A DNA stretch of 64,000 bases from Bacteroidota bacterium (GCA_025454835.1 JALONQ010000006.1:49111-113110); one strand, 5' to 3'; counted from the stretch's first letter, positions 50,007-59,515 are shown. Numbers and translations: made by a program. The notes: generated from the letters alone by a model not told the origin.

Positions 50007-50145
50007 TCTTGGCGCTTGGCACGTTCAGCGGATGAACTCGGAACGTGCCGAGGTGCCTGAAGGTGATCCTTGGAGCCTGGAACTTCGCTCCGGCTCACGT
50101 TCCAAGGACCAATTCTCAATCTCAGATCCCAAGCACCAAGAGCGC
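50007..50145 (+). repeat. compound inverted repeat with CTTGGCGCTTGG words
   Basis: Two perfect stems: GGCACGTTC (50018-50026) with GAACGTGCC (50041-50049), and CCTTGGA (50068-50074) with TCCAAGG (50101-50107). TCTTGGCGCTTGG at 50007-50019 is identical to 62286-62298, and the CTCAGATCCCAAGC part resembles, on the other strand, the element at 62287. It looks like a dispersed family. Confidence 0.7.
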
Positions 50146-50245
50146 TGTGATGGGAATCCCCGGCAGATCAACCTTGCTCGCCTGCTGAGAGTCCCGTACG
50201 TTGGGAGAAGACACCACAGCCTCGCACGTCTCGCCTCATGCATAC

Positions 50246-51069
50246 ATGCGCAAACTCCTGACGGCCGCACGACGGATCCTTGTCGCAGTCATTGCGGCCC
50301 TCGTCTTCTGGACCGCCATCCTCATGATCTTCGAAGAGCGATTCGTCTTCTTCCCGTCGCGCTATCCCTCCGGTCCGTACGAGGATGCGCGCTTCATCAC
50401 GAGGTCCGGACGCCGGACGGACTCCGCCTCCACGCATGGTATGCTCCGGTCGATTCTCCGATCGCGGTGGTCATCCATGCGCACGGCAACGGCGGCAACA
50501 TCTCGTACGACATCGAGCGGATGCGGCGGCTCCAGCGGATCGGCCTGGCCGTGTTCGCGTACGACTATCGCGGCTACGGGAAGAGCGAGGGGTCGCCATC
50601 GGAGGACGGCGTCATCATCGATGCGGTGGCCGCGTACGACCATCTGCGAGACACATTGAGCATCCCCCCTGCCAAGATCATCCTGTGGGGCACGAGTCTC
50701 GGAGGTGCCGTGAGTGTTCAGGTCGCGGCGCAGCGCTCCGCCGCGGGTCTCATCCTCGAATCGACGTTCTCGTCGGCTCGCGACGTCGCGGAACGGGTCT
50801 ATCCTTTCCTTCCCGTCCGCTGGCTCATGCGCACCTCGTTCAGGAGCATCGACACGCTCAGGTCCCTGTCCATCCCCACCCTTCACATTCATGGCGGCCG
50901 GGACGAGATCGTCGACGTGGAACTCGGCCGCCGGCTGTACGAGGCCGCCCCTGGGCCGAAGGAATGGTACGAGATCGCCGGAGCCGGGCACAATGACACA
51001 TTTCTTGTCGGAGATGCCGAGTATCTGCGCCGCGTGGCCGATTTCTCCGGGCGGTATGCACGTCACTGA
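50246..51069 (+). pseudogene. alpha/beta hydrolase, membrane-anchored, frameshifted
   Basis: The N-terminal part (MRKLLTAARRILVAVIAALVFW, one membrane anchor) and the rest (VIHAHGNGGN, GTSLGGAVSVQ nucleophile elbow, HGGRDEIVD, AGAGHND) are in different frames, joined near 50384-50400 where one base is missing. The product would be a YfhR/BEM46-like hydrolase of about 274 residues. The catalytic Ser, Asp and His are intact, so the shift may be a sequencing error. Confidence 0.75.
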
Positions 51070-51124
51070 CGGAAACCTTTCATCGGCGGTCCAAGTCTCA
51101 TTGATCGACTCACTCCTCTGCTGA

Positions 51125-51154
51125 CCCGCGGTCCCGTCGTGTGGGACCCGCGGG
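51125..51154 (+). terminator. GC-rich hairpin after the hydrolase
   Basis: CCCGCGGTCCC (51125-51135) pairs with GGGACCCGCGGG (51143-51154) with one bulge. No T-run follows, so it is only a possible terminator. Confidence 0.3.
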
Positions 51155-51301
51155 CAGTTGTGTGTACGTCCGCTCCAACGTGTTGAGATCCAACCACTTG
51201 CCGTCGCGGCGTTCGCAACTTTGAGGTCACGCCGGACGTAGAGGATGTCATCAGGCGGCCCACCGTCGTATCCTACGTTCATCATCACCCATGGTCCTCC
51301 A

Positions 51302-52390
51302 ATGAAGAAGCGCGTCGTTCTCGTCTCCATCTGCGTGGTTGTGGTCGCTGGCGCCGGATATCTGTTCCTCGGCAATTCCTCGAGCGATGAGGAATCGGTC
51401 CCGAAGGTCAAGGTCGAGCGTGGGACCATCGTCGACAAGGCCCTTGCCGTGGGAACGATCGAACCGGAGAACGAGATCTCGGTGAAGTCGAAGATCTCGG
51501 GGGTCGTCAAGCGCATCTACACCGACGTCGGTGTCTATGTGCGGGCCGGACAGCCGCTGCTCGAGGTGAAGCCCGACCCGACGCCGCTGGAACTCGCGGA
51601 CGCCAAGCGACAGGCCCAACTGGCGCAAGTGGAAGTGACGAACATGAAGCGGGAGAAGGTGCGGCAGGACCAGCTCCACGACAGCAAACTCATCTCCGAC
51701 AAAGAATTTGAAGACTTCATCCAACGATTCGACGAAGCCGAGCTGCGACTGAGGATCGCCAGCGAGAAACTGGCCCTCACGGAAAGCGGCCGCGTCATGA
51801 TCGGCGAGACACAGATCGAATCCATCATCAAGGCGCCCATCGACGGCTTTGTGCTGAGCCGCTCCGTCGAGGTCGGCGATCCCGTTACGCCGCTGACCTC
51901 CTTCCAAGAGGGGACGGTCCTCATGAAGATGGCGAACATGGAGCGCCTGCTGTTCAAGGGCACGGTGGACGAGATCGACGTCGGCAAGATGCGCGAGGGC
52001 ATGGAGGCCGAGATCAAGGTCGGCGCCCTGCCGAACGATACTGTGCGCGGCCTCCTGCGCAAGATCTGGCTCAAGGCCGAGAAGAAAGAGAATGCGACCG
52101 TCTTCCCGATCGAGGTCCTTATTCCCGGAGCAAAGAACACATTGCTTCGGGCCGGCTACTCTGCCAATGCCAACATCATCATCGACAGGAAGGTGAATGT
52201 CCTCACCCTTCCTGAGCGGGTGGTCACCTTCCGGAACGACAGCGCCTTCGTCTCGATCCCAAAGGGCGCTACTGACAAGGAAGAAAAGCTCATCAAGACC
52301 GGCCTGAGCGACGCGATCAAGGTCGAGGTCTTGTCCGGGCTCAACGAAGGGGAAGAAGTCGTCGAGAAGCCTGTCAAGAAGATTGAATGA
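51302..52390 (+). CDS. MacA/HlyD-type periplasmic adaptor
   Basis: 362 residues. One N-terminal membrane anchor, a barrel-sandwich hybrid split around a coiled-coil hairpin (about 95-180), then beta-barrel domains. VGTIEPENEISVKSKISGVV and IKAPIDGFV are the lipoyl-type halves. It links an inner-membrane ABC permease to an outer-membrane channel. Two MacB-like permeases follow, but the ATPase is missing and an S23-type gene interrupts the order. Confidence 0.9.
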   Translation: MKKRVVLVSICVVVVAGAGYLFLGNSSSDEESVPKVKVERGTIVDKALAVGTIEPENEISVKSKISGVVKRIYTDVGVYVRAGQPLLEVKPDPTPLELADAKRQAQLAQVEVTNMKREKVRQDQLHDSKLISDKEFEDFIQRFDEAELRLRIASEKLALTESGRVMIGETQIESIIKAPIDGFVLSRSVEVGDPVTPLTSFQEGTVLMKMANMERLLFKGTVDEIDVGKMREGMEAEIKVGALPNDTVRGLLRKIWLKAEKKENATVFPIEVLIPGAKNTLLRAGYSANANIIIDRKVNVLTLPERVVTFRNDSAFVSIPKGATDKEEKLIKTGLSDAIKVEVLSGLNEGEEVVEKPVKKIE

Positions 52391-52392
52391 CG

Positions 52393-52430
52393 AGTGATTT
52401 TCGATTGTCGATTGACGATTAGCGAATAGT
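52393..52430 (+). repeat. left arm, CGATTGTCGATTGACGATT words
   Basis: TCGATTGTCGATT (52401-52413) and ATTGACGATT (52411-52420). Their reverse complements occur at 52835-52847 and 52856-52865, so the arms flank the second S23-type gene. Confidence 0.75.
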
Positions 52431-52476
52431 AGTGCAACGCTTGTAGAATCAATCATTGCTTCCTGAGGGGGATGAA

Positions 52477-52836
52477 ATGAATGCGGATGAATTGAAGCGC
52501 AGGACGAAGCGCTTTGCGCTCGACATCATTGCGTTCGTTCAGTCGTTGCCGCCGAATCAGGCGTGCCTCATCATCGGCAAGCAGTTGCTGCGGGCTGGTA
52601 CCAGTGTCGGAGCGAACTATCGAGCTGCGTGTCGGGCAAGATCTCAGGCCGATTTTGTGAACAAATTGGGCATTTGTGAGGAGGAGGCAGACGAATCGGT
52701 CTATTGGCTCGAACTTCTCGTTGAATCAAGGAACGTGACCTCAGAGCAGATCGAGTCACTCCTGAAAGAAGCAAATGAACTGACGGCGATCATGAGCGCG
52801 AGTAGAATGACGGCACGAGCAGGCCTCAAGAGATAA
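52477..52836 (+). CDS. second S23-type four-helix-bundle protein
   Basis: 119 residues, all alpha. QACLIIGKQLLRAGTSVGANYRAACRARSQ and EEADESVYWLELL are family hallmarks. GAGGGG 6 nt before the ATG at 52477 fixes the start. It interrupts the adaptor and permease genes and is flanked by inverted arrays, exactly like the one in metK-ahcY, although the repeat words are different. The two proteins are homologous in family but not near-identical. Function unknown. Confidence 0.88.
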   Translation: MNADELKRRTKRFALDIIAFVQSLPPNQACLIIGKQLLRAGTSVGANYRAACRARSQADFVNKLGICEEEADESVYWLELLVESRNVTSEQIESLLKEANELTAIMSASRMTARAGLKR

Positions 52837-52868
52837 TCGACAATCGACATTCGTCAATCGTCAATTCT
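52832..52868 (-). repeat. right arm, inverted AATCGACAATCGA words
   Basis: AATCGACAATCGA (52835-52847) and AATCGTCAAT (52856-52865) are exact reverse complements of words in the left arm at 52401-52420. It ends at the ATG of the following permease gene. Confidence 0.75.
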
Positions 52869-52869
52869 C

Positions 52870-54102
52870 ATGGATCGACTTCGCACCATCATTGCAGAAT
52901 TCTTCCTGGATCTTCGGGCTCAGAAGTTGAGGTCAATGTTGACCATGTTCGGCATCATCTGGGGAACGGTGGCGATCACGGTGCTCGTGGCGTTCGGCAT
53001 GGGCTTCAAGCGGCAGATGTCGGTCAACATGCACGGCATCGGCGAGAGCATCGGCATCATGTGGCCCGGGAGGACGACGAAGCCGTGGCAGGGTTTCGGC
53101 ACGGGCCGGTCGCTGTCGTTCACCGAGGAGGACCTGAAACTCATCACGTCGCAGGTCCAGGAGGTCCGGCGCGTCAGCCCGGAGTATTCCCGCCGGACAA
53201 CGGCCCGCGTCGGCGAGAACATCCTCAATCCCCTCGTCACGGGCGTCCATCCCGGCTACGAGGAGATGCGCAACATCATCCCCATGCCGGGCGGCCGGTT
53301 CATCAACGACCAGGACAATGAGCATCGGCGTCGCGTGATCTTCATCGGCGACAAGGTGAAGGAGTTCCTGTTCGGCCAGACGGATGCGGTCGGGCGGGTC
53401 GTGATGGTGGGCGTCACGCCGTTCACCGTCATCGGCGTGATGGAGAAGAAGACGCAGCCCTCGTCCTACAATTCGCGCGACCAGGACCGGGTGTTCGTGC
53501 CGTCGACGACGTATCAGTCCACCTTTGGCCAGGTGTATCTGTCGAACATCATCTACCAGGTTCGCGACCCACGGAGGGGCGAGGAGACGGCGAAGGAGGT
53601 GCGGGCGGCGTTGTCCAAACGGTACAAGTTCGACCCGTTGGACGAGGACGCTGTCTGGATCTGGGATACGACCGAATTCGACAATTTCATATTCTACTTT
53701 TTCCTGGGGCTGAACATCTTCCTGGGAATGATCGGGTCGTTCACGCTGGGCGTAGCGGGGATCGGGCTGGCGAACATCATGTTCATCGTCGTGCAGGAAC
53801 GGATCAAGGAGATCGGTGTCAAGCGGGCAGTTGGGGCGACCCGGCGCGACATCATGGCGCAGTTCTTTCTTGAGACCAGCTTCATCCTCGGGCTCGGCGC
53901 AGGGATCGGATTCCTTGTTTCGGCGGGGATCATCGCGGTGCTGCAGATGGTCCCCATCAAGGAGTATGTCGGCGTGCCTGAACTTTCGGGAACTGTCCTG
54001 GCAGTCACGATGAGCGTTCTGACCGCGATCGGCCTCGCGGCGGGCTTGTTCCCGGCGAAACGGGCGGCGAATGCGAACGTGGTGGACTGCCTGAGGACGT
54101 AG
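52870..54102 (+). CDS. MacB-like ABC permease, FtsX family
   Basis: 410 residues: an N-terminal helix, a large periplasmic MacB-PCD domain (about 50-270) and three C-terminal helices with the FtsX core (GIGLANIMFIVVQERIKEIGVKRAVGA). There is no nucleotide-binding domain, so it depends on a separate ATPase. The N-terminal LRAQKLRSMLTMFGIIWGT is typical. It pairs with the next gene as a heterodimer candidate. Confidence 0.9.
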   Translation: MDRLRTIIAEFFLDLRAQKLRSMLTMFGIIWGTVAITVLVAFGMGFKRQMSVNMHGIGESIGIMWPGRTTKPWQGFGTGRSLSFTEEDLKLITSQVQEVRRVSPEYSRRTTARVGENILNPLVTGVHPGYEEMRNIIPMPGGRFINDQDNEHRRRVIFIGDKVKEFLFGQTDAVGRVVMVGVTPFTVIGVMEKKTQPSSYNSRDQDRVFVPSTTYQSTFGQVYLSNIIYQVRDPRRGEETAKEVRAALSKRYKFDPLDEDAVWIWDTTEFDNFIFYFFLGLNIFLGMIGSFTLGVAGIGLANIMFIVVQERIKEIGVKRAVGATRRDIMAQFFLETSFILGLGAGIGFLVSAGIIAVLQMVPIKEYVGVPELSGTVLAVTMSVLTAIGLAAGLFPAKRAANANVVDCLRT

Positions 54103-54131
54103 TTAAAGAGGTATCACGCAAAGACGCAAAG

Positions 54132-54196
54132 GACGCAGAGATCGCAGAGGAAGATTTGACACTATCAGTTCCTTTCTCTGCGACCTCTGCGGTCGC
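54132..54196 (+). repeat. inverted CGCAGAG repeat, long hairpin
   Basis: CGCAGAGATCGCAGAG (54134-54149) pairs with CTCTGCGACCTCTGCG (54176-54191), 15 of 16 positions, and the stem extends inward by three more pairs. It is preceded by CACGCAAAGACGCAAAGGACG units (shown in part). It sits between the two permease genes without T-run; it may be a read-through element or insertion scar. Confidence 0.7.
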
Positions 54197-54237
54197 TGCG
54201 CCGCTGCGAGCAATTCTATCTTCCTCGCAAATAGGCT

Positions 54238-55479
54238 ATGTGGCTCGAACTCCTCAAAGACTTCTTCGCTGACCTGAAAGCCCATCGGCTAAGGGCCAGC
54301 TTGACGCTGATCGCCATCACGTGGGGCACCGTGGCGGTGGTGCTTCTGCTCGCGTTCGGCGAGGGGCTGGGTACGCAGATGCAGCTCGGCCTCCTCAACG
54401 CAGGCGACAGGATCATGATCGTTACGGGCGGAGAGACCGGATTGACGTACGAAGGGCTTCCAAAGGGTCGCCGTGTGCGGCTCGTGGAAGATGACGTGGA
54501 GGTGTTGCGACAGAGTGTGCAGGGGATCGACCTCGTATCGCCTCAGTATCGCAAGAATGTGGCCCTCAAGTACGGGAAGACCGAGACGACCACCGAATGT
54601 GAAGGGGTCGACGCCTCGTTCGAGGACATGCGACGGATGTATCCGACGGCCGGCGGACGATTCCTGAGCGAGCAAGACCTTCTGCTCCAGCGACGGGTGG
54701 TCTTCCTGGGGTTCGACATCGCCAAGACCGTCTTTGGCGATGAAGACCCCATCGGAAAGACGCTTCTTGTGGACGGCGTTCCGTTCACGATGATCGGCGT
54801 GATGCAGAAGAAGATCCAGACCGCGATGAACAACGGTCCCGACGCCGAACGAGCGATCATGCCCTACACCACATTCCGAACCAGCTATGGCGACCGGTAT
54901 GTCAACAGCATCGTGGTCCGGCCTTCGAATCCCGAGAATCAGGCGTCGGTGAAGTCGCAGTTGTACTCCACCCTGGGGCGCAAGTATCGGTTCGACCCGG
55001 AGGATGAGAGGGCATTGAGGATCTGGGACTTCATCGAAGGGGAAAAGGTCGGCCGGAAGATCGGCATCGGCGTGAGCTTGTTCCTGTTCGCCATCGGATT
55101 CCTGACGCTGTTGATCGCCGGCGTAGGCGTGGCCAACGTGATGTACGTGGTCGTCAAGGAGCGGACGCGGGAGATCGGGATACGCATGGCGCTTGGTGCT
55201 CGGCGCTCGTATATCTTGTGGCAGATCATATTCGAGGCGCTTCTGCTTGCGTTCCTGGGGGGATCCATTGGCTTGTCATTCTCGTGGGGTGTTGTGAAGG
55301 CGGTTGGACTCATTCCGGCCGACGACGGGGCGATGCAGTTCCTCGGCCACCCGGTCCTGTCGGGCTTCACGATGATCTTCACGGTGGGGATCCTCGGCCT
55401 CATCGGATTGGCCGCCGGGTATTTCCCGGCGCGAAAAGCGGCCAGCGTGGACCCCGTAGAATCGCTGCGCTACGAATAG
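54238..55479 (+). CDS. second MacB-like ABC permease
   Basis: 413 residues, same domain plan as its upstream neighbour (LKAHRLRASLTLIAITWGT, MacB-PCD, VGVANVMYVVVKERTREIGIRMALGARR). It has no ATPase domain. The two permeases probably form a heterodimer with an ATPase encoded elsewhere, working with the adaptor at 51302. An inverted repeat separates the two permease genes. Confidence 0.9.
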   Translation: MWLELLKDFFADLKAHRLRASLTLIAITWGTVAVVLLLAFGEGLGTQMQLGLLNAGDRIMIVTGGETGLTYEGLPKGRRVRLVEDDVEVLRQSVQGIDLVSPQYRKNVALKYGKTETTTECEGVDASFEDMRRMYPTAGGRFLSEQDLLLQRRVVFLGFDIAKTVFGDEDPIGKTLLVDGVPFTMIGVMQKKIQTAMNNGPDAERAIMPYTTFRTSYGDRYVNSIVVRPSNPENQASVKSQLYSTLGRKYRFDPEDERALRIWDFIEGEKVGRKIGIGVSLFLFAIGFLTLLIAGVGVANVMYVVVKERTREIGIRMALGARRSYILWQIIFEALLLAFLGGSIGLSFSWGVVKAVGLIPADDGAMQFLGHPVLSGFTMIFTVGILGLIGLAAGYFPARKAASVDPVESLRYE

Positions 55480-55486
55480 CAGTAGC

Positions 55487-55556
55487 AAGTTCGAAATTCG
55501 AAACACGAAGCACGAAACAAGCACGAACTTCGAAGCTCGAAACAAATCGAAAGTCT
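55487..55556 (+). repeat. left arm, TTCGAAACACGAAGC words
   Basis: Repeated TTCGAAA, ACACGAA, GCACGAA and GCTCGAA words. A complementary array is at 55656-55692. Between them are only a terminator and a promoter. Confidence 0.65.
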
Positions 55557-55582
55557 CTCCGGAGAAGTCGGGTGTAATTACG

Positions 55583-55620
55583 AAGGACCAAATGCGCGGG
55601 CGGCGTGTTTGGTCCTTTTT
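55583..55620 (+). terminator. strong terminator after the permeases
   Basis: AAGGACCAAA (55583-55592) pairs with TTTGGTCCTT (55608-55617) and is followed by T residues. It lies between two inverted repeat arms. Confidence 0.85.
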
Positions 55621-55623
55621 GTG

Positions 55624-55655
55624 TTTGATACCGGAACCATCTCTGACTGCATTTG
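55624..55655 (+). promoter_or_regulatory. candidate promoter for the second hydrolase
   Basis: TTTG (55624-55627), 20 nt, TGCATTTG (55648-55655), one mismatch to TAnnTTTG, immediately after the terminator. Confidence 0.35.
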
Positions 55656-55692
55656 GAATTTGTTTCGTATTTCGCATTTAGCTTTTCGAACT
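55656..55692 (-). repeat. right arm, inverted array TTTCGTATTTCGC
   Basis: TTTGTTTCGTATTTCGC and TTTTCGAAC are approximate reverse complements of the words at 55487-55556. The arms enclose the terminator at 55583. Confidence 0.55.
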
Positions 55693-55737
55693 TCCCCTAC
55701 GCGTTTCTTCAGACAAGAATCCTCCCTATCATCAAGC

Positions 55738-56516
55738 ATGCAACTGCATTCGACCTCCTACGGCGACACGGGTCCGCACGTCGTCATGCTGCACGGTCTG
55801 TTCGGGATGTCCGACAACCTGCACCTCATCTCGACGGCGCTAGCGGAACGGGTGCGTGTACTCGCCGTCGACCTCAGGAATCATGGTCGTAGTCCGCACG
55901 ATCCGGTGATGACCTACGATGCGATGGCGCAGGATGTGGTGGACCTCATGGATGCGAGAGGTATCCCGGCGGCCGTCGTGGTGGGGCATTCCATGGGGGG
56001 CAAAGTGGCCATGGAGATGGCGCTACGGCATCCGGCGCACGTGGCGGGGGTGGCGGTTGTGGACATCGCGCCGCGCGCATATCCGCCGCATCACGACGAG
56101 GTCTTCGCGGCCTTTGAATCGATCCCCCTGGAGCAGTGTGCGACGCGCAAGGAAGTTGAAGACGCCATGCGTGTGCGCGTCTCGAAGAACTCGACGGCGC
56201 TGTTCCTGCTCAAGAACCTCACGCGGGAGGAGAACGGACGGTTCCGCTGGAAGGTGAATGTGCCGGTGCTCAGGTCGTCGTATCACGAGATCAACCGGGC
56301 GATCGACTCCGAAGCCCCTTACGACGGCCCGGCGCTGTTCATTCGGGGGGTCAGGCAAACTACATCGTCGACAACGACCGGACGGAGATCCTCCGGCTCT
56401 TTCCTCGGGCGCAGATCGAGACGATCCACGGGGCCGGCCACTGGGTGCACGTGGATGAACCGGAGGATCTGACGGGGAACCTTCTACGATTCCTGGCCTC
56501 GTTCACAATTTCGTAA
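55738..56516 (+). pseudogene. alpha/beta hydrolase, frameshifted in a G-run
   Basis: YbfF-like esterase: LHGLFGMSDN, GHSMGGKVAMEMALRHP (nucleophile Ser), LRNHGRSPHD. The C-terminal part with the catalytic His (IHGAGHWVHVDEP) is in another frame. The switch falls in six G at 56345-56350 where seven would restore one reading of about 259 residues. A homopolymer error is likely, so the gene may be intact in the cell. Confidence 0.8.
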
Positions 56517-56562
56517 CCATGGCGTAAAATCCTCCCCATGGGCCATTCGTATCTTGGGGCCC

Positions 56563-58359
56563 ATGGAAACACTCGACCTCACCGCCATCCTTGAAATGCG
56601 GGCCCCGAAGCTTTTGGCCCGTATTCCTGCGAGCTTGTGGAAGCCGGCCCTCGGCGCACTCCGCCGCCTCCTCGCATTGCGCCAGGTGGAGCAGTATCTG
56701 TTCGACCTCTCCCCCTTCAGGAACGACGCCTTTGTCGACGAAGTGTTCGAGCTTCTCGACGTTTCGTTCGCCGTCACACAACGCGACCTGAACCGCATTC
56801 CAGCCGAAGGGCCGCTCATCGTGGTGGCCAACCATCCGCTTGGCGCGCTCGACAGCCTGGCGCTGCTGCGGATGATCCGTACCGTCCGTCCCGAGGCCCG
56901 CATTGTGGCTAATGACGTACTCGTACTCCTTGAACCGATCCGGGAAATGCTCATTCCGGTCAATAACATGACCGGCTCCGGCGGCCGCCGCACCGTTGAA
57001 TTCATCACGTCGGCCCTCGCCGACCACCAGGCCATTGTGCTGTTCCCCGCGGGAGAGGTCTCACGGTTGCGTCCCACGGGCATCGTCGACGGTCCGTGGC
57101 AGCGCAGTGCCGTCCGGTTGGCCCAGAAACATCGGGCAACGGTCCTTCCCGTTCATATCGAAGCCCGAAACTCGGTCTGGTTCTATCTCGCCTCGACGCT
57201 TTGGAAGCCCCTGGGCACGATGCTCCTCCCCCGGGAATTGTTCCGCCAGCGGGGGGCCAACTTCCGCATCAAGATCGGCAATCCGATCCCGGCGCACGCG
57301 TTCGACCGCCTGAACGCCACCGAGGCGACGGAGCGACTTCGAAAACAGGTCTATGCGATCCCGTCGGGTCGGGCCACCGAGCTGCCGACGCAGGAGCCTC
57401 TGCCACGCGCCATGGACGTACGGGCGATCCGCGAGGAGCTCGGGCGGGCCCAACTGCTCGGCCTTCTCCCCGACGGCAAGCAGGCCTACGTGACGACCGC
57501 CGAGCGAACGCCCGGACTTCTCCGGGAAGTGGGGCGATTACGAGAGGCCACGTTCCGTTCGGTGCGCGAAGGGACGGGAAAGCGGATCGACATGGACGCG
57601 TTCGACCGATGGTACGACCACCTTGTTCTGTGGGACGACGAGCGGCTCTCGATCGTGGGAGCGTATCGCCTTGCTCCCTGCGGCAAGCTCACCACGCCGT
57701 GGTCGGTGGACCGACTCTACACAGCGGATGCGTTCCACATGTCTCTGACCTTCCGCCGGCTTCTCCCCGAATCGCTCGAGCTCGGGCGCAGTTTTCTGCA
57801 GCAGACGTACTGGAACACGAATGCGCTGGAGTATCTGTGGCAGAGCATCGGGACCTACCTTAGTTACCATCCCAGGGTACGCTATCTTTTCGGAACCGTC
57901 AGCCTCAGCGACTCGTATCCGGCCGAGGCCAAGGAGAAGATCGTTGGATACTACCAGACGTGGTTCGGCGCGCCCAAGGGCCTCGTGAAGGCCAAGACGC
58001 CGTATGTGATGACGCGGGAAGCGCAGGGGCGTAACGAAGCGTTCTTCGTCGGGCAGGACCACCGCGAGGACTTTCGTCTGCTGAAAGCATGGCTGCGTGA
58101 ACGTGGCCTTGTGGTCCCGACGCTGTTCCGGCAATACGTCGAGCTCTGCGAGGTGGGTGGCGCTCGTTTTCTGGACTTTGCGATCGATGAGTCGTTCGGC
58201 GGCTGCGTGGACGGCTTCATCATGCTCGACCTGTGGACGATGACGCGTGACAAACGCGAGCGCTATCTCGATCGGAACCGGCTCTCCATGGCAGGAGCGG
58301 CCCCCCGGGCCGAAACCTTCGTGGAGGTCCCGGCGAGCATCAGCGCGCCGATCCTGTGA
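56563..58359 (+). CDS. olsF: OlsF-type bifunctional ornithine-lipid acyltransferase
   Basis: 598 residues. The N-terminal half is a PlsC-type O-acyltransferase (ANHPLGALDS for HxxxxD-type site; LFPAGEVSR). The C-terminal half (about 330-570) is an OlsB-type N-acyltransferase of GNAT fold (VGAYRLAPC, FLQQTYWNTNALEYLW). OlsF fuses the two steps making ornithine lipids from ornithine and acyl-ACP or acyl-CoA. The ATG at 56563 follows GGGG closely; an upstream TTG at 56554 is possible. A phosphate-free membrane lipid is the expected product. Confidence 0.85.
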   Translation: METLDLTAILEMRAPKLLARIPASLWKPALGALRRLLALRQVEQYLFDLSPFRNDAFVDEVFELLDVSFAVTQRDLNRIPAEGPLIVVANHPLGALDSLALLRMIRTVRPEARIVANDVLVLLEPIREMLIPVNNMTGSGGRRTVEFITSALADHQAIVLFPAGEVSRLRPTGIVDGPWQRSAVRLAQKHRATVLPVHIEARNSVWFYLASTLWKPLGTMLLPRELFRQRGANFRIKIGNPIPAHAFDRLNATEATERLRKQVYAIPSGRATELPTQEPLPRAMDVRAIREELGRAQLLGLLPDGKQAYVTTAERTPGLLREVGRLREATFRSVREGTGKRIDMDAFDRWYDHLVLWDDERLSIVGAYRLAPCGKLTTPWSVDRLYTADAFHMSLTFRRLLPESLELGRSFLQQTYWNTNALEYLWQSIGTYLSYHPRVRYLFGTVSLSDSYPAEAKEKIVGYYQTWFGAPKGLVKAKTPYVMTREAQGRNEAFFVGQDHREDFRLLKAWLRERGLVVPTLFRQYVELCEVGGARFLDFAIDESFGGCVDGFIMLDLWTMTRDKRERYLDRNRLSMAGAAPRAETFVEVPASISAPIL

Positions 58360-59499
58360 CGGCCTCGGCCGCGGCCCAGGCGCTCGACCAGGCCCACTGG
58401 AAGTTGTATCCCCCCAGCCACCCCGTCACGTCCATCACCTCTCCGATAAAGAAGAGGCCGCGAACGTTCCGGGCTTCCATCGTTTTCGACGATAGCTCGC
58501 GGGTATCCACTCCTCCCACCGTCACTTCCGCTTTCGCAAATCCCTCCGTTCCCGACGGCATAATGGCCCAGCCGTGCAGCATCCGTTCGACGTCCTCGCA
58601 TTGCTTCCGGCTCAGCGATCGTACCGGGACCGACGACAGCTTCTCCTCCATCCACCACTCGACAAACCGTTTCGGCAGAACCGTCGCCAGGGCGTTGCCG
58701 AGCGAGCGTTCTGGATTGGCCGCCAACACCCGGTCCAGCGGGACATGCGGAAGCAGGTCGATGGTCACCGGCGTGGCATTGTCCCAGTAGGATGAAGCCT
58801 GAAGGATGGCCGGACCGCTGAGTCCGCGATGCGTGAAGAGGATGCTCTCCAGGAATGATCCGTCACCGCACGAGACGCGGGCATCGAGCGAAACTTGAAC
58901 GGCACGAGTCCGGGCCGCGGAGCGACGACACGCAGCTCAAACTGGCGGGCGATCCGATAGCCGAGATCGGTGGCACCGAGCTTTGGCACCGAGAGGCCTC
59001 CCGTCGCCACGATCAGGACGGGCGCGACGAACGTGCCGGCGTCGGTCTCGACCTCGAAGTCCGTTGACCGACGAACGTGGGCCACCTCGACGCCCGTGCG
59101 GACCTCCACGTTCCCCCGTCGGCATTCGTCCACCAGCAGGTCGATGATACGCTCCGAAGTCTCGTCGCAGAAGAGTTGGCCGAGCGTCTTCTCGTGGTAC
59201 GGGATGCGGTGTCGTTCGACGAGGGCGATGAAATCCGCGGCGGTGTACCGCGCCAATGCCGAGCGGCAGAAGTCCGGATTGGCCGAGATGAAATGGGCAG
59301 GACCGGCGTCGCGATTCGTGAAGTTGCAGCGGCCCCCGCCCGAGATGCGCACCTTGGCGGCCACGTCGCGATTCCGTTCGAGCACCAGTACGGAGCGTCC
59401 GCGTTGCCCGATCAGCGCGGCGCAGAACAAGCCTGCCGCGCCGCCACCAAGCACGAGGACATCCGAGGACCGTGAGGATTTTCGATTTTCAAGTGTCAA
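58340..59499 (-). pseudogene. BaiN/HI0933-family flavoprotein, frameshifted
   Basis: The FAD-binding N-terminus (VLVLGGGAAGLFCA, GGGRCNFTN, VATGGLSVPKLG) and the C-terminal part (GLSGPAILQASSYW, GEVMDVTGWLGGYN) are in two frames joined near 58884-58890, with one base missing. The whole would be about 386 residues. The start is TTG at 59499 inside a repeat; no better start is visible. It overlaps olsF by 20 nt at the 3' ends. Possibly a sequencing error. Confidence 0.8.
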
Positions 59500-59515
59500 T
59501 TGTCGATTCTCTTGG
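59474..59515 (+). repeat. GATTTTCGATTTTCAAGTGTCAATTG-type words
   Basis: ATTTTCGATTTTC and CAATTGTCGATTCTC words, the same word family as the arms around the second S23-type gene. It covers the start of the flavoprotein gene. Confidence 0.5.

Noticed and set aside
49999..50245. N-terminal extension of the hydrolase
   Set aside because: This part is the compound repeat; hydrolase homology begins with the membrane anchor at 50246.
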